Shown in pieces: positions 37,101 to 48,999 of a stretch of 64,000 nt of DNA (position 1 is its first letter; every line of letters starts with the position of its first letter). Origin of the DNA: Marsupella aquatica (taxonomy: Eukaryota > Marchantiophyta). Position numbers and translations under genes: made by a program. Below the pieces are notes generated by a model. It did not search any database. It was not told the DNA's origin and worked only from the letters and a program-made list of their open reading frames with translations. The stretch spans positions 9,362,001 through 9,426,000 of the forward strand of contig OZ316893.1 of the NCBI GenBank assembly GCA_973895155.1. The letters run 5' to 3'.

Positions 37101-38570
37101 TTGTCATCTACGACAAACCAAAACCACTTAGGTTTGTTCCTATACCACAAATAGCGCAAAACACCTACACAAATTAAACGGAGCAGCAAGGGCCATAAAT
37201 GTCTGCTTGCTATGATTCATGCACAATCCATCAATGCTTCTTTAACTGGTTTAGATTGAATTTCTCGTACAGCCTTCCATAACGATACACCGTACGAGCT
37301 CCTGAGCTTTGTAATTCTTTTTGTTATGAATTATTGACAGATATCTCTCACTGCTCAACGGATATCTGGCGATTGGCTCTCTCACTTCTCGACAACCCCA
37401 GAAAATCAACGGATTCAACAGCCTGAGAAAATAAATATCCTCGTGCGAGAAGGCAGCTAGTCTTTCATCTTAACAATCGTACCAGGTGTCTTTACTGTGC
37501 TGCTTGTTGTCGCGTGCAGTATATGGCTGCCTACCTACCTAAGACTCGTACCATAGTTCTTTTATCTTCGATTGCACTTCATTTTGTTTGAGCAACCAAG
37601 CAGTAAAATAACGTAGCCAGTCCCCCACTCTCCGGTGAGCACAATGAGTCCGGTATGCAACTGTGAGGACCAGTGGTACTATCTACCTACTTTATATGAA
37701 CTAAGATTGTAATGTCTCGATATGTGCTAGTCTAACATAGTAGTGCCTCAACTCTGTCAAAGGACCACATATTACCGACAGCAACGGTAGATCACAATTT
37801 TAGTTCGTTTAACAGGGTTAATTATTTACTGACTCGTTGCACTGTCAGATTCAACTTTCTCATCTTGAACTATCATGTCACACCTCTTTCGCCAATCGAA
37901 ACCACATGGGGATTGAGAGCACTTTCAAGGTACCTGTGTGATATCCGCCGTGCCGTTTGTTAGTGAGACCGCTTCCTCTCTGTTACTTCAGCTCGATTGC
38001 TGCGCCCGATTGCATGTAACCTAGATAAAGCTTCCGGATCTGGACCAAGGGCTTCATCACCACGACTGACTGCTAATTCAGATTGCATTCAAATAGAAAG
38101 TTTATGGGTCTGGATGTAGATATGGAGGAGCATGATCGAGACCAGAGAATAAGTGAAACCCTTCGCACGGAACTGAACAAGAGCCACGAGCCAGCAGGTT
38201 GATTGCTCTCGAAAACTAGCAACAGTTCGAGACCAAAACGAGACGCACCTTGATTCCGATCTCTTCGTAGATTTCTTCAATACTGCAATTAGTTGTTACA
38301 ATCTAATTAGTGTGACTGGTAAAGGGTGTGATTGGTAAATTAGTCTTCCTAACTGTTTGAAAGTGGCACACAATTTTGGGTCATGAATTTCATAAGCTTC
38401 AACAAGTCCTTTCAAACTCAAGAGTCCAATGACAAAATTCTGATCTGCAAATGCACTTCACACCACTTGGTTATCCCTGTGATTGTGGAAACTGGAAGAC
38501 AAAAGAAATTACCCTTGGTGCCATCCTCACAAACGTCATGAATTATTACCCTCTTTCTGGTAAATGCGTG
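37101..38570. promoter_or_regulatory. 5' flank of the TCAIM-like gene; no other gene
   Basis: Presumed promoter and leader of the minus-strand gene. Only short ORFs occur, and I recognise no domain or repeat. Confidence 0.4.
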
Positions 38571-39223
38571 TCAAAAATTAGCAGGTACACTGTGTATTGT
38601 GCCATGCAGCACATGATTCTTCATATCACAATATAGCATACTCATCCTGGAACATGCTTTAGTTTTTGTCTTGTAGTGATCTGAAAGTAAATAAAATATG
38701 AGAAATAAAGTGTCTACCAAGAAAAGCACAGTGACCAAGAAAAGGTACAATCAAAAGATGCTACGATGTGTGCACTTAACTCAGGGTGCCTTATGACTGA
38801 CACTCCTTTCAATAAAAACCATAAACCTAGAAAAGAAAAACACGAGGAGAACTTAAGAGGGTATGCATTCATGTTCTTCAACATCATTTCTCTCACTCTT
38901 GGTGGTGGAGCCTTTGGTTTCATCTCTAAGAAAACACATATTGTGAAAGGGAAGGGGGCTGCCAAAATAAGTTCAAAACACTCTAGAATACCTAAAACTA
39001 AAAGGGTCTAAAAATTAATTAAAAATGTATAGAATACAAAGACTACCCCACATTTAGGAATAAGGCTTAGGGTTTAGGGTGACACAAAAATCTGAATAAG
39101 ACAAAATCTGTAATGCTGAATAAGACAAAATCTATAATGTGCATTCACCATATAGCAGCTTCAAAAATTAGCAGGTACACTGTGTATTGTGCCATGCAGC
39201 ACATGATTCTTCATATCACAATA
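38571..39223. repeat. Exact 63-bp direct repeats 527 bp apart
   Basis: 38571-38633 and 39161-39223 are identical (TCAAAAATTAGCAGGTACAC to TTCATATCACAATA). The enclosed DNA is AT-rich with one unremarkable ORF (38766-39011). This could be a TRIM-like short-LTR unit or a recent segmental copy. No primer site or purine tract was recognised. Confidence 0.85.
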
Positions 39224-39375
39224 AACCAGATTGCTCTTTTACATCACTTAGTGTTATTGTAATTTCTGATAATTAGACATTTACCCCAACTTTTTCATAC
39301 TACAATAAACCAGATTGCTCTTTTATATCACTTAATGTTATTGTAATTTCTGATAATTATACATTTACCCCAATT
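39219..39375. repeat. 84-bp tandem duplication
   Basis: Units start at 39219 and 39303 with CAATAAACCAGATTGCTCTT and differ by a few single bases. The first unit overlaps the end of the 63-bp direct repeat, so the two events are ordered: the right-hand repeat end became part of a tandem duplication. Confidence 0.88.
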
Positions 39376-40514
39376 CAATTAGTACCTGATGTATTCCTTT
39401 TGGATTTTTGTACCATACTTGTGTATCTTACTTATAAAGCCCCAACTATAAGCTAGAGTGGTGGGCTAGGTTTTTAGAGTGAAGCCTCTAGACCCTAACT
39501 CCATGGCTCATTCATGTGGATGTAAAACTCATGACTATGATGTATTTCAAAAATAAATAATGCATTAAAAATTGGGTTCTATGTCCACACCATAACATAT
39601 GTGCATAGAAAAAAGTATGATATGTTATGAATAATTATTAAAATGATGACATGCATGATAATTGTTTTTATCATTCAGAGAATGTGAGTAAAGTATATAT
39701 TTTGGTGATATATTTATTGTCCTCCCCTCTATTCATGATCAAAGAACAGGTAGTTGGGGCTAGTTTTATTGATAAGGCGCAACGCAAAGTTAATATATTT
39801 TGAGGGCTACAGTCTAGAAGTTTCACTCAGGACAGTTGCTCAGTAAGGTCAAAACTGACCGTGACTTGAAATAAAGACAAAATTGAAAGTGACGGTGGAC
39901 AAAACCAGGGATGGGGGCAAAGATGACTAGGAAATAGCATATGCTTCTTCGTAGTTGCAAATTTCTTTTTGTCTTCATCTCTATTTATGTTCAAGGAATA
40001 GATAATCAGGCTAGTCCTTATTGTCTACTACAAACTTCTGGAGGATATTATTTTTTTCTGACTTGTTCTTTCTATGTCCTAACTTTATTGTACATCAGAG
40101 TTTTCATATATACATTTAATATACTGTATAATAATATTTACTTGTTTTTTAATAAGTTAAAATCAGGATGTCTACTGAGTATCATGTCCTTCACCTTTTG
40201 ACGCCATCGCCCTATGTCTAGTTCTGTTGTTAAATCGTCCCCAGTGCAGCAGGGGACCTTACTCTCTCTATACTGTATTTATTCTGCTCCCATAGGTAAC
40301 ATTGGTGCTGACACATATGATCAGCCTAATAACCCACACAGACGTGATTCATGGCATGAATGTAAATAAACATTACATTGTCACCACTTTATGAATGTTA
40401 CAAACAGGGCCCCAAATCTGAAAACTAACAAGACAGGAGACAATTGGAGAAAACAAATACACACACAATGTGGATTTCAATATATACTCATACACATGTC
40501 AAGTAGTCTCGGGG

Positions 40515-40692
40515 CAAGATTTGTTAAAACGTAGCTGATGATCATAATGGAAGTCAAACAAAAAGATGAATGAATCAACAAGCAAGTGCATGGACAAACA
40601 AACAAGATTTGTCAAAACGTAGCTGATGATCATAACGGAATCTGAACAAAAGATGAATGAATCAACAAGCAATATGCATGGACAGACAAACA
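40515..40692. repeat. 88-bp tandem duplication
   Basis: Units begin at 40515 and 40603 with CAAGATTTGT(T/C)AAAACGTAG and end in GACA(A/G)ACAAACAA. A few substitutions and one indel separate them. This explains the repetitive minus-strand ORF at 40499-40693. Confidence 0.9.
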
Positions 40693-41782
40693 AAACAAGG
40701 TCTTTCTCTTTAAGTGCACTTTTATATGATTGGAATTATCAGCACGCATCTCGAGTGCCTCCTTGATCTTGTAATATTAGTTTTTCATTGCCAGTGCTAT
40801 GCACAGTAATAATATCCCCCCAAACGTCTCACCTAGTCTGGAATGTCCCGTCCCCCACCCCCAAAGTTTGCTTGTGCCTCAAATATCATGGACAGTGGTC
40901 TAGAAACTTTACTCTAGCCTCCCTAGGCTCTTTGCCTTCCTAGATCCTGTATGTCTCATTATATATTACTTTTCATTTTCATTGCTCAGTAGGCAATTAT
41001 AACATTTGTCCCCTAATGTCGCCCTCATCTCCAATGATCCTACTTTGGGCTTAGGCATTCAGTATCCTTTGTACGGCCAAGGCTGTTGGTCATATGGCCT
41101 GGCCTCTAGCCAAATTCTTTGTCACGGTCAACCTATGTGATTTACCTCGGAGCTCTACCAGATATTTCAGTTTACCACTCAGGAGGGTTTTAGTTTGCAG
41201 TTGTGGGAAACTCTTTGTTGGGAACTCTAGGGTTTACTGGGCTCTTTGGGCTTGCTGGAGATTTCCCCTTGCTTTTGGTCCTTTGCTTACCCTAAACGTT
41301 GCAGCCCAGGTTGAAATTATATGGTTCCTCAACAAATTCTGCTGCCACTATTTTAGGCTGGTCAGTGCACAGACCCGGCATCTGCACAGAAAACAGGTCT
41401 ACAATAATGCGTCAACCTCTCACAAACCATCCGTTGTCAATAAAAAGTTCAATGATATTGAGTTGACCTGGGGTGGGTGTTGGGGGACCCATCTCAACTC
41501 AAAATTTCCTTAGTTAAGTATGCTGGAAGTTGGGTTTCAATGAAGGCACTGGATTGATATTTTCTGTAATCTATAATTATAACTAATGGCAAGGAAACGC
41601 TAGAGTTGGGCTTTGGACTTCTAAAGTGGGGCCTCTAGACTCAGACACTGGGGTCCCACCAAACTTTATGTGGATAGAAAGAAGGATGGGATATTATGTA
41701 TGTCAAGATGATAATCATACATGATGATTGTAATCATATTTCTACTTATATACAAAGAATGGGCATTCATTATCATGGTGAA

Positions 41783-41906
41783 ACCAAAGCAAAAGGGACA
41801 CAACTTGTCAAGCCTCCTAGCTTTTATATTTCCTGTAATGATTGACCAAAGCAAAAGGGCCACAACTGGTGAAGGCTACTGGCTTTGATATTTTGTGAAC
41901 AGTTTT
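41783..41906. repeat. 62-bp tandem duplication, diverged
   Basis: Units start at 41783 and 41845 with ACCAAAGCAAAAGGG and continue through CACAACTxGTxAAG to a TTTxATATTTxxTG block. Around 80 percent identity by eye. Confidence 0.75.
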
Positions 41907-42345
41907 TAAGTACCTTGTCACTAAAGATATTTCAATTTTTAATAATATCAATATTTTTTTGTATTTACAAATATGTCACAATGTTAGTATATAATTCCCC
42001 AAGTTACTTTGGTGAACTTGTCATCTATATTGAAAATTGTGGTATATTTGTATAATCTTTAGTATGTGGCAAAATAATTAAAAACTTATTTAAAAAATCA
42101 TGGTATATTATACAACACAAAGTGAAATACATCTTTAGTGACAAAGTAATTAAAAGCTGATACTAACATGGTTTTTTTAGTATTCACAAATTTGTCAAGG
42201 TTTTGTATAAAGATGACAAATTTAATTAAATACTCAAAGGTGGACTATACCAAAAAAAGAAGGTGTACTATACAAAAATAATGACATATTTATAAATACA
42301 ATAAGAACAGTGGCAAAATTACACATGACAACATCTTGACAATGT

Positions 42346-42364
42346 GGGGGGGGGGGGGGGGGGG
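42346..42364. repeat. G19 homopolymer
   Basis: Nineteen consecutive G on the plus strand, followed by TATATGTGTGTGGGTGG. It could form a quadruplex. The exact length is prone to sequencing error. Confidence 0.85.
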
Positions 42365-43568
42365 TATATGTGTGTGGGTGGAATGGGTTTTGTGGGTAGT
42401 GGATTGGAGTTCTAATTATCTGCTAGGCCCCTCGTTGTCCACTTTGTGGCCCTGATTTAATCCTCTCTCCTTCCTGGTGCGGTCCCTGTCGGATCCATTG
42501 GGGCTTACCCTGGTCTGGGTTCCCTACAGAAAAACTCACATTGGGATGGGGGGAGTCCTAATTGTATTTCCTTCCCATTTCGGTTCAAGACAAAAATCTT
42601 GACAATCTACTTCTATAATATGCAATGCCGCCAAAAAGCTCTTTGGCCTGCTTACAAATTCAGAAATGGAGGGAACAAACCTGAGCCGTCAGATTTTTTC
42701 AAAGATTTTTTTGTACCCTTGGATTGATTGACTAGGTATGTCAAATGATATGGTCATTTTAATAATAAAATACAAAGTATAGTAGACGATACTGATCTGA
42801 CATCGTATATGAGAAGATACTTATGTGACATCATCTTAAATGTCTTTTTTTTTTCAAGTATGAAAGTACACACGAATGATAGGATAATCTTTTGGGGCAT
42901 GAGAAATTTTGGATTTTTGCAGAGCCTATGAAACTCTAGTAGGAAGGAAAATGGGTTAATTTTCTCCTTCTTTTTCTTATCTGTATTTGGTTGTGCATTT
43001 TTTCTGTTTATTTAATGGTGCCAATGTAAGAAAAAAAGGGAGTACTGGTGTTGCATAGGAGTGTAAAAATAGGAAAAGGGGGAGAGAAACAAAAATATTC
43101 CTCTCCCAATAGTATCAAAGCACCCGGGGCCATTATCTCTCTTGCACTAGCTCTCACCCTCCCACATCTTTGCTCTCCCGAACAATATAGTTTTCACAAC
43201 AAAACAACATCTACTTCCAAAATAAAATAAAATGCAAAAGCAAAGTCAACTGTTTTTTACATGTTTTGATTATATTTTTGTTTTATGTTTTATAGAAAAT
43301 CGGTCCCAAATTTGTTATTCCATCTATATCTCCAACATTCTCTTTGAAAATCTTTTCAAAAAATGCATCTTTTATGAAGACCAAGAAGATCAAGCTCCCA
43401 ACATCTTTTCTCCACAAGACATGTATTGCTTGACATGCTCCCTCATCTCTATTAGTCTCGCTTTTGCCCTAATTCTTTCCCAAGTCTGGAGACTAGCTCT
43501 TTGCCCCCATTTGCATCTTTTTTTTGTCTTTTGTTCCATCTTTTGTATCATTAACAATAAGGATTTCT
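42365..43568. other. No recognisable gene
   Basis: AT-rich spacer. The plus-strand ORF at 43232-43630 (132 codons, Phe/Ile/Cys rich) runs into the copia LTR and matches nothing I know, so I treat it as chance. Confidence 0.4.
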
Positions 43569-43909
43569 TGTTGAGCATAGACTACATTCGTAACTGCAAG
43601 CCCATGAACCATCCAACGTACAAGAGTTGACACAGAGAGATACATTCACCTCCACATGAGGCTACGTCCACGGGAGCACACAAGAGCTTTACTGCACTCT
43701 AGGCCGACCGGCCATACCAAGCATTCATAGCACAAGCTCTCCCTATCTCTCAACTAGCTCCGTAACAATGAGCCTAAGTTCCACCAGGGTCTGGCATCAG
43801 CCCTGGCTATACTCACAACGACACTCCCGTTAACATTAGCTAAGTCTTAATCCGAGTTAGCCTAACTGTGGTTAGCTCATGAGTCACAAGACTAGAGCAA
43901 TATCTAACA
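43569..43909 (-). repeat. 3' LTR of a second Ty1/copia element
   Basis: Read on the minus strand it starts TGTTAGATATTGC just after the purine tract AAGGGGGAGTT and ends CTATGCTCAACA. Its R-U5 half matches the LTR at 27850-28194; the U3 half does not. Confidence 0.88.
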
Positions 43910-45509
43910 AACTCCCCCTTGACTCTTGTCTTGGGGACTGGACTAATTGCTACCATATGGAATCCTCAGCGAGAAGTTCTAGACAATCACCTAAACAGGT
44001 CTCCCCCTAAAAACCACAAGGGTTAACTAAGGGTTAACTAGAACTAAGCCGTAGCCAAACTGGAATGAGTAATCCATATACAAATAGTCACATATTGCTA
44101 AATAACTCTACTTGCACTATAACTGCAAAACCTACAAAGTAGCACGGTGTCTTGAGAAACTCTCCAAAGGAATCACCTTGGTAAAGGCATCAGCGGGATT
44201 GAGCTTTCCATCAATCTTGACTAGCTCAAAAATTTTATCAGAGACTGCTTGCCTGATAAAATGGTACCTGATATCAATGTGCTTCACCCTGCTATCCATC
44301 ACCTGGTTAGCAGCCAAGTGAAGAGCACTATGACTATCACAGTTTAGAGTCATTTTGCCATGCTCTAAATCCATCTCCGCGATCAACTTGTCAACCAAAT
44401 TGCTTCCTTTGCTGCTTGTGTTGCTGCAACATACTCTGCTTCTATAGTAGACTGAGATATACACTTTTGCAAGGTAGATTTTCAACTGATACATCCTCCT
44501 CCAAGAGTAAATACAAACCCAGTTGTAGACCTCCTTGTGTCCAGACAGCCTCCATAGTCAGAATCTACATAGCCAACTAACGTTCTATCTGATCTGTTAT
44601 CAAACAGTAATTCATAGTCCTGTGTTCCCTTCAGATACTTGAGAATCCATTTCACAGCTTCCCAATGTACCTTCCCTGGATTTGACATGAATCAGCTGAC
44701 CTTGCCCATCGCTAGGGCTAAGTCAGGCCTAGTACAAGTCATCAAATACATCTGCCTCCTGCCTTCTCATAAGGAATCTTAGCCATCAGACCTTTTTCCA
44801 CAACATCCGTAGGATAGAAAGCCGATGATAACTTGAAATGTGAAGCTAAAGGAATACTCACTGGCTTACAATTTTCCATGTTGAATCGTGCAAGTACTTT
44901 CCTCGCACGCTGGCCTTGACTCAAGCACAACTGTCCAGTATAAGAGTTCCTAAAAATCCTCATCCCTAAGATCCTCTTGGCCTTACCAAGATCCTTCATC
45001 CTGACTTCAGAACTCAATTTTGCCTTGAGTTTGTCAACCTCAGATTGATCTTTAGCCACAATCAGCATCTCATCCACATAGATAACCAGAATGATGAAAC
45101 CAAATATACCATTCTTGACTAATTTCATATACACACAAGGATCATACACCATCCTTGTAAAACCTTGAGCAAGCATGAAATCATCAAATCGCTTGTTCCA
45201 CTGTCTGGGAGATTGTTTCAATCCATACAAGGACTTGAGCAATCTGCAAACTAAGTTCTCTTGGCCCTTCTTCATAAAGCCTAGTGGCTGTCTCATGAAG
45301 ATCATCTCTTCCAAGTTGCCATAGAGAAAAGCAGTAACAACATCCATCTGATCCATCACCAGACCAAAAAATACAACAAGCTGACACAAGATCCGAATTG
45401 TGGAATACTTAGCCACCGGTGAAAAGACCTCATTGTAATCCACTCCTTTCTCCTGAGTGAATCCCTTAGCAACAAGCTTTGCCTTGTAGATCTTATCTCC
45501 ACCCCACAA
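43910..45509 (-). pseudogene. Copia reverse transcriptase and RNase H remnant
   Basis: The copia polyprotein's reverse transcriptase copies element RNA and the RNase H removes the template. The frame 45509-44742 begins inside the RT (YKAKLVAKGFTQEKGVDYNE) and carries AFLYGNLEEMIFMRQP, SLYGLKQSPRQWN and the active-site block as VIYVDEMLIV, where the second Asp of the usual YVDD is Glu. Frameshifts follow near 44740 and 44690. RNase H appears as GYVDSDYGGCLDTRRSTTGF, then an in-frame TGA where a Trp is expected, then a last frame (44360-44132) with HIDIRYHFIRQAV and NPADAFTK. The 5' part is cut off at 45510 by unrelated DNA. Confidence 0.92.
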
Positions 45510-46000
45510 CTACATTTTTGCATTTCGGGACCAGGTGTAACCTAACCCAAGAATACGTTTGTTCCATTAAAGTTGGACTATACGTTGTTAATCTCCGGAC
45601 TGTTGTCAGATGTCGTCCGGAGATTCGACGGGATCAGATAATGTTGAATGTCGTGACGTTAAGTTTACGTCCTTTAAGACACGATAAGTTACCTCGTATC
45701 ATACGTTGTACCTCTCATTACGTCTTCCTAGACGAGGTAACTTACCTGTTTCCTAAAGACATAAATTAGAACGATGTATAGGACGACATCCATAATTTTA
45801 GGCATTTGGAACGACGTATCTGCAGATACATTGTCATAGAATACCATGCGTACATTGGGAAAAACGAAGTTAATTCCACATATCAGCATTGGACAGACTC
45901 AACTATAGGCGGGAGGTTCACTATAGCCAGCATTCCCGAGTGAAGACATCAAAGGTCCTCAGTGTAGAGAAGTTGAACCGTGGGAGGCAAAGTGTTTAGC
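45510..46000. repeat. Left ACGTCG-rich flank of the 46-kb ORF
   Basis: Frequent ACGTCG, CGACGT, GTCGT and TTACGTC words occur from about 45590 to 45880. From about 45890 a plus-strand reading frame looks coding (DRLNYRREVHYSQHSRVKTS) but is in a different phase from the ORF at 46002, so a frameshift or splice lies between. Confidence 0.55.
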
Positions 46001-46001
46001 T

Positions 46002-46562
46002 ATGGTGCGGAAGTTCTTTGCAAATGTGCATTGTTGTTTCCTCCCACTTGGTGAGGAGGAGAAGATGGTTCAAGGGTTCTTTTACCGTGGAGGGCTTGTT
46101 GACAAGCTATGTACCTCACAGACCGATTTCTTGATTGCAAATACGTGGAAACAGGTTGTGGAGCACTTCAGTGACTATGTTGGCTTGATCGAGCATTTTG
46201 CTGAAACCTTGCATTTCATCTCTACTCGGTGGGTAGAGTGCTCCATTCTTGCCAACAAGCAGCTGGACCCAGGAGAGTTCTTGTTGCATCCGAGCAGTGA
46301 TCGTGGTCTGGAAGATTCGCCCGAGGATGATGATGGTGAGGCCTACCCTCCCACCTTGTCTAAATGTGAGTTGTCACCCACTGGACTTCAGATTGCTATG
46401 TTTGATTACAAGGAAAGTTGTGCAGCCGAGGTGGAGGCTCAAAGGCTACAGGCCGGTGAAGCTATTGGCCGAAAGAATTGGAATGCCAGCCAAAGGCGTG
46501 CTTCGTACAACAAGAGGAAAGCGGACGAGGAGTACTACTGGTTTGGAGAAGGGACTCCTTAA
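46002..46562 (+). CDS. Unrecognised ORF between ACGTCG-rich flanks
   Basis: 186 codons, no family I recognise. The protein has a hydrophobic/aromatic N-terminal half (LIANTWKQVVEHFSDYVGLI), an acidic patch (EDSPEDDDGEAYP) near residue 110 and a basic, Arg/Lys-rich C terminus (RRASYNKRKADEEYYW). The frame stays open upstream of the Met for at least ten codons (EPWEAKCLAM), so the true start may be earlier. Its symmetrical placement between two blocks of the same short motif suggests it is the cargo or protein of a DNA transposon. It might also be a retained piece of the nearby CACTA element, which lies on the other strand. Confidence 0.45.
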   Translation: MVRKFFANVHCCFLPLGEEEKMVQGFFYRGGLVDKLCTSQTDFLIANTWKQVVEHFSDYVGLIEHFAETLHFISTRWVECSILANKQLDPGEFLLHPSSDRGLEDSPEDDDGEAYPPTLSKCELSPTGLQIAMFDYKESCAAEVEAQRLQAGEAIGRKNWNASQRRASYNKRKADEEYYWFGEGTP

Positions 46563-47060
46563 TCAACATCAGTCTGGAGGGAGGTTGTAGAGGGATGACC
46601 ATGACTCATGTAGGCTACATTTGCAGTAGAAAGGATGGTAGAGCTATAGTGTATCTCTATTTGGTCTATTGCAACAATAAACACATCCATGAATGTTATT
46701 TGTCGCAAAAATTGTGTGGTTTGAATGTTGTATCTTTTTCCTGTGATTAACATCGAAAATCATTTGTTACGTTGAATGAAACGTCGTATGTAAATTACTA
46801 ACGTCGTTATACTCGTGGTAATATAATTTTGTCGCTACATACATCGTTAAGTACGTCATTTTTACCTTGTTACGAAGTAGAGGACGACGTTAAAGAGAGT
46901 TATAACATCAGATAATGGTTTGGTACACGACGTTGAATCGTGTTACGTCGAGGAGGCTTAGCTATAAACGACGTAGAAAATTGTGCATCGACGTAAAATT
47001 CCAAGGATGACGTTAATGACAAGTATCCCTTGTAGCAGAAGGCCGAGGGATCATGTGCAT
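46563..47060. repeat. Right ACGTCG-rich flank
   Basis: From 46775 to 47015 words such as AACGTCGTATG, GGACGACGTTAAA, ACACGACGTTGAA, GTTACGTCGAG, AAACGACGTAG and ATCGACGTAAAA occur about every 25 bp, like the subterminal repeats that bind transposase in CACTA or Mutator-type elements. A matching terminal inverted repeat was not established. Confidence 0.6.
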
Positions 47061-47212
47061 AAATGTATGGTTGTTACTTGTTTCTTTACCAAGTTATTAA
47101 CACAAGCCCATCCCACTCTCCAAATACATAGATGCCTAGGCCATGAAATATGTGTGTTTATATGCAAGGAGTGACAATAGTCAATACAAATGGTGATAGT
47201 GAGTCTATCATG

Positions 47213-48060
47213 TCAATCCTCATCGTCTGCAAGAGCTGATGGCATGAAGCCCTTCCTACGGCGTGGGAAGATGGGAATCACAATGGACCATCCTCCCATG
47301 GTCTGCATCGGAACCATAATGCATTGATCCACTTGGCTAGGAAAAACTATAGTCTCACTAAACTCAGTCCCGCTTGGTGCAACACGGGTCGTGTCCACAC
47401 GATAAAATCCACACTCATCCTTCACCATGGTAGCTCTTGCTGGAGGTGACATGATGGACTTGTGCCACCTCACCTCTAGCACCGTGGTGGTAAACGAGCC
47501 AAAATTAACATCCAAAATATCCAAGACTATGCCACAATAAGGAACCTCAACATCACCTATATCGGTCACCATATATACTCCAGAGTTACAAGTACTCTTC
47601 TTCATATGGTCCGTCCTCCAAGTCCGAAAATGGTGCCCTGACTCATACATGTGAGTATGAGTCATAGCCCACATCGAAGGCCCCCTAATGATGTTCTGTA
47701 CATCAATGGGAATGATTGTAGGGCCATGCATTGCCAAGAGCCCCTCCATGCGCTCCAAGGCCCATATGCGAAATGATGCATGAACACGCTCTCGTGCTGC
47801 CCCTATCCGCTGCTGCTCCACCCATGCCCTGCAATTACTGGGTCACATATACATTAGTGACCACCCTAAACCCTAAACCTTGAATGTACATTTTAAATCT
47901 AAGTAGGACTCAACATGAAGGATTATGTCCCTACCTATACAACTCTCTCCAATCTGACATCTCCGTGCAGTTCTCCAACACATAATTGTGGATCTGTCGG
48001 CAAAAAATGTCATCATGTGTTGCGCCGCTAACCTGGGCCTTAAATCCAGTTTAGTGCCAT
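47213..48060 (-). pseudogene. CACTA element 2: 3' part of tnp2 (DUF4216)
   Basis: The ORF at 47821-47213 resembles the DUF4216 domain at the C terminus of plant CACTA tnp2 proteins and parallels the third exon of the intact copy at 57322-58087 (IVFPSQVDQCIMVP versus FVFPSQVEQAFFLD; YGIVLDILDVNFGS versus VGELVDIWALDYGA). A preceding exon is visible at about 48046-47940 (IFCRQIHNYVLENC, ending MSDWRELYR before a GTAGGG donor). It is separated from its upstream domain by the nested insertion at 48.1-51.8 kb. Confidence 0.82.
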
Positions 48061-48999
48061 GGTGCGACCTCGACCACCAGTAAGGGTGAGGGTTCGGGCA
48101 AGGAGGTGTGTAGTGACCTCAATTAGCCCTAAGTCGGGCTAAGTCGATATACTTACTGGTATAACACCTGCGTAATTCGTACTAGTCATAGGTATATTTG
48201 TTTTCCACCGCTGGAATATTCCCTCAGTTAGTGACTCGGACTAACTCCCGGCTTGGGGCCTTTCAAGCCATCGACACGACAGGACCTTGTGACATACAAT
48301 GAGTGGCAATCCCTACCATTAGTCCGCACCTGGTACGTCCCTTAAAATGGCGCCTTTGCCTAGACAAAGCATACACACAACACCAGTTACTTGCGGAAAC
48401 ATTAGGGGGAAAAGACTACATTTACTCAACGAAGCATCAGTTTACATGGTTGACTCGACTTCAAAGGGGGTCAGCAAGCCCAACGGTAGTCAATGCCCAG
48501 TCTCTATGAGGCCCTGCCTCGCACTTGCCCAACAAGCTCGACTCTGGCTCTCACTCCTTGGTGCGCTCTGACCCTGCTCAGGCCGAGACTCCCCATGCCT
48601 CACCTTTCTTCTGCTGAGATAACTAAGCCTTCTCCCCCCTCCATAGCGGAAGGGGAAGCCTAAATACTACAATCGCGGAGGAGAGCCGGAGGATACTGCC
48701 TTCCGGGATAATACCTACTGACTAACTACCTACTGACTACTGGCCGCACCGCACTGACTGGTTGTCCGTCGACGACAAGGTGCCGACCGGGATGGCAGCG
48801 GCCAAGCCTACTGACAAACTCTAGTCCGTTGATGGACTCCATCCTACGTTGGCTGATCCTAACTGATCCGGCCCTAATTCTTCTTACTGCCGCTAATCGG
48901 CGCCTAATGACAGTCATTCTGTCGTTACGCCTAACCAAAAGATGTCGCTGTCTTAACTGCCTCGTGCGGCGCCTGCTTCCACCCTTCGCTAACCACCCC

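Noticed and set aside
43232-43630. 132-codon hydrophobic plus-strand ORF.
   Set aside because: It runs into the copia LTR and has no family match; chance ORF in AT-rich DNA.
27850-45509. The 5' copia half at 27.9-31.6 kb (plus) and the 3' half at 43.6-45.5 kb (minus) could be one element split by an inversion.
   Set aside because: Their LTRs agree only in the R-U5 half and are very different in U3, far more than two LTRs of one element should be. They are two members of related subfamilies.
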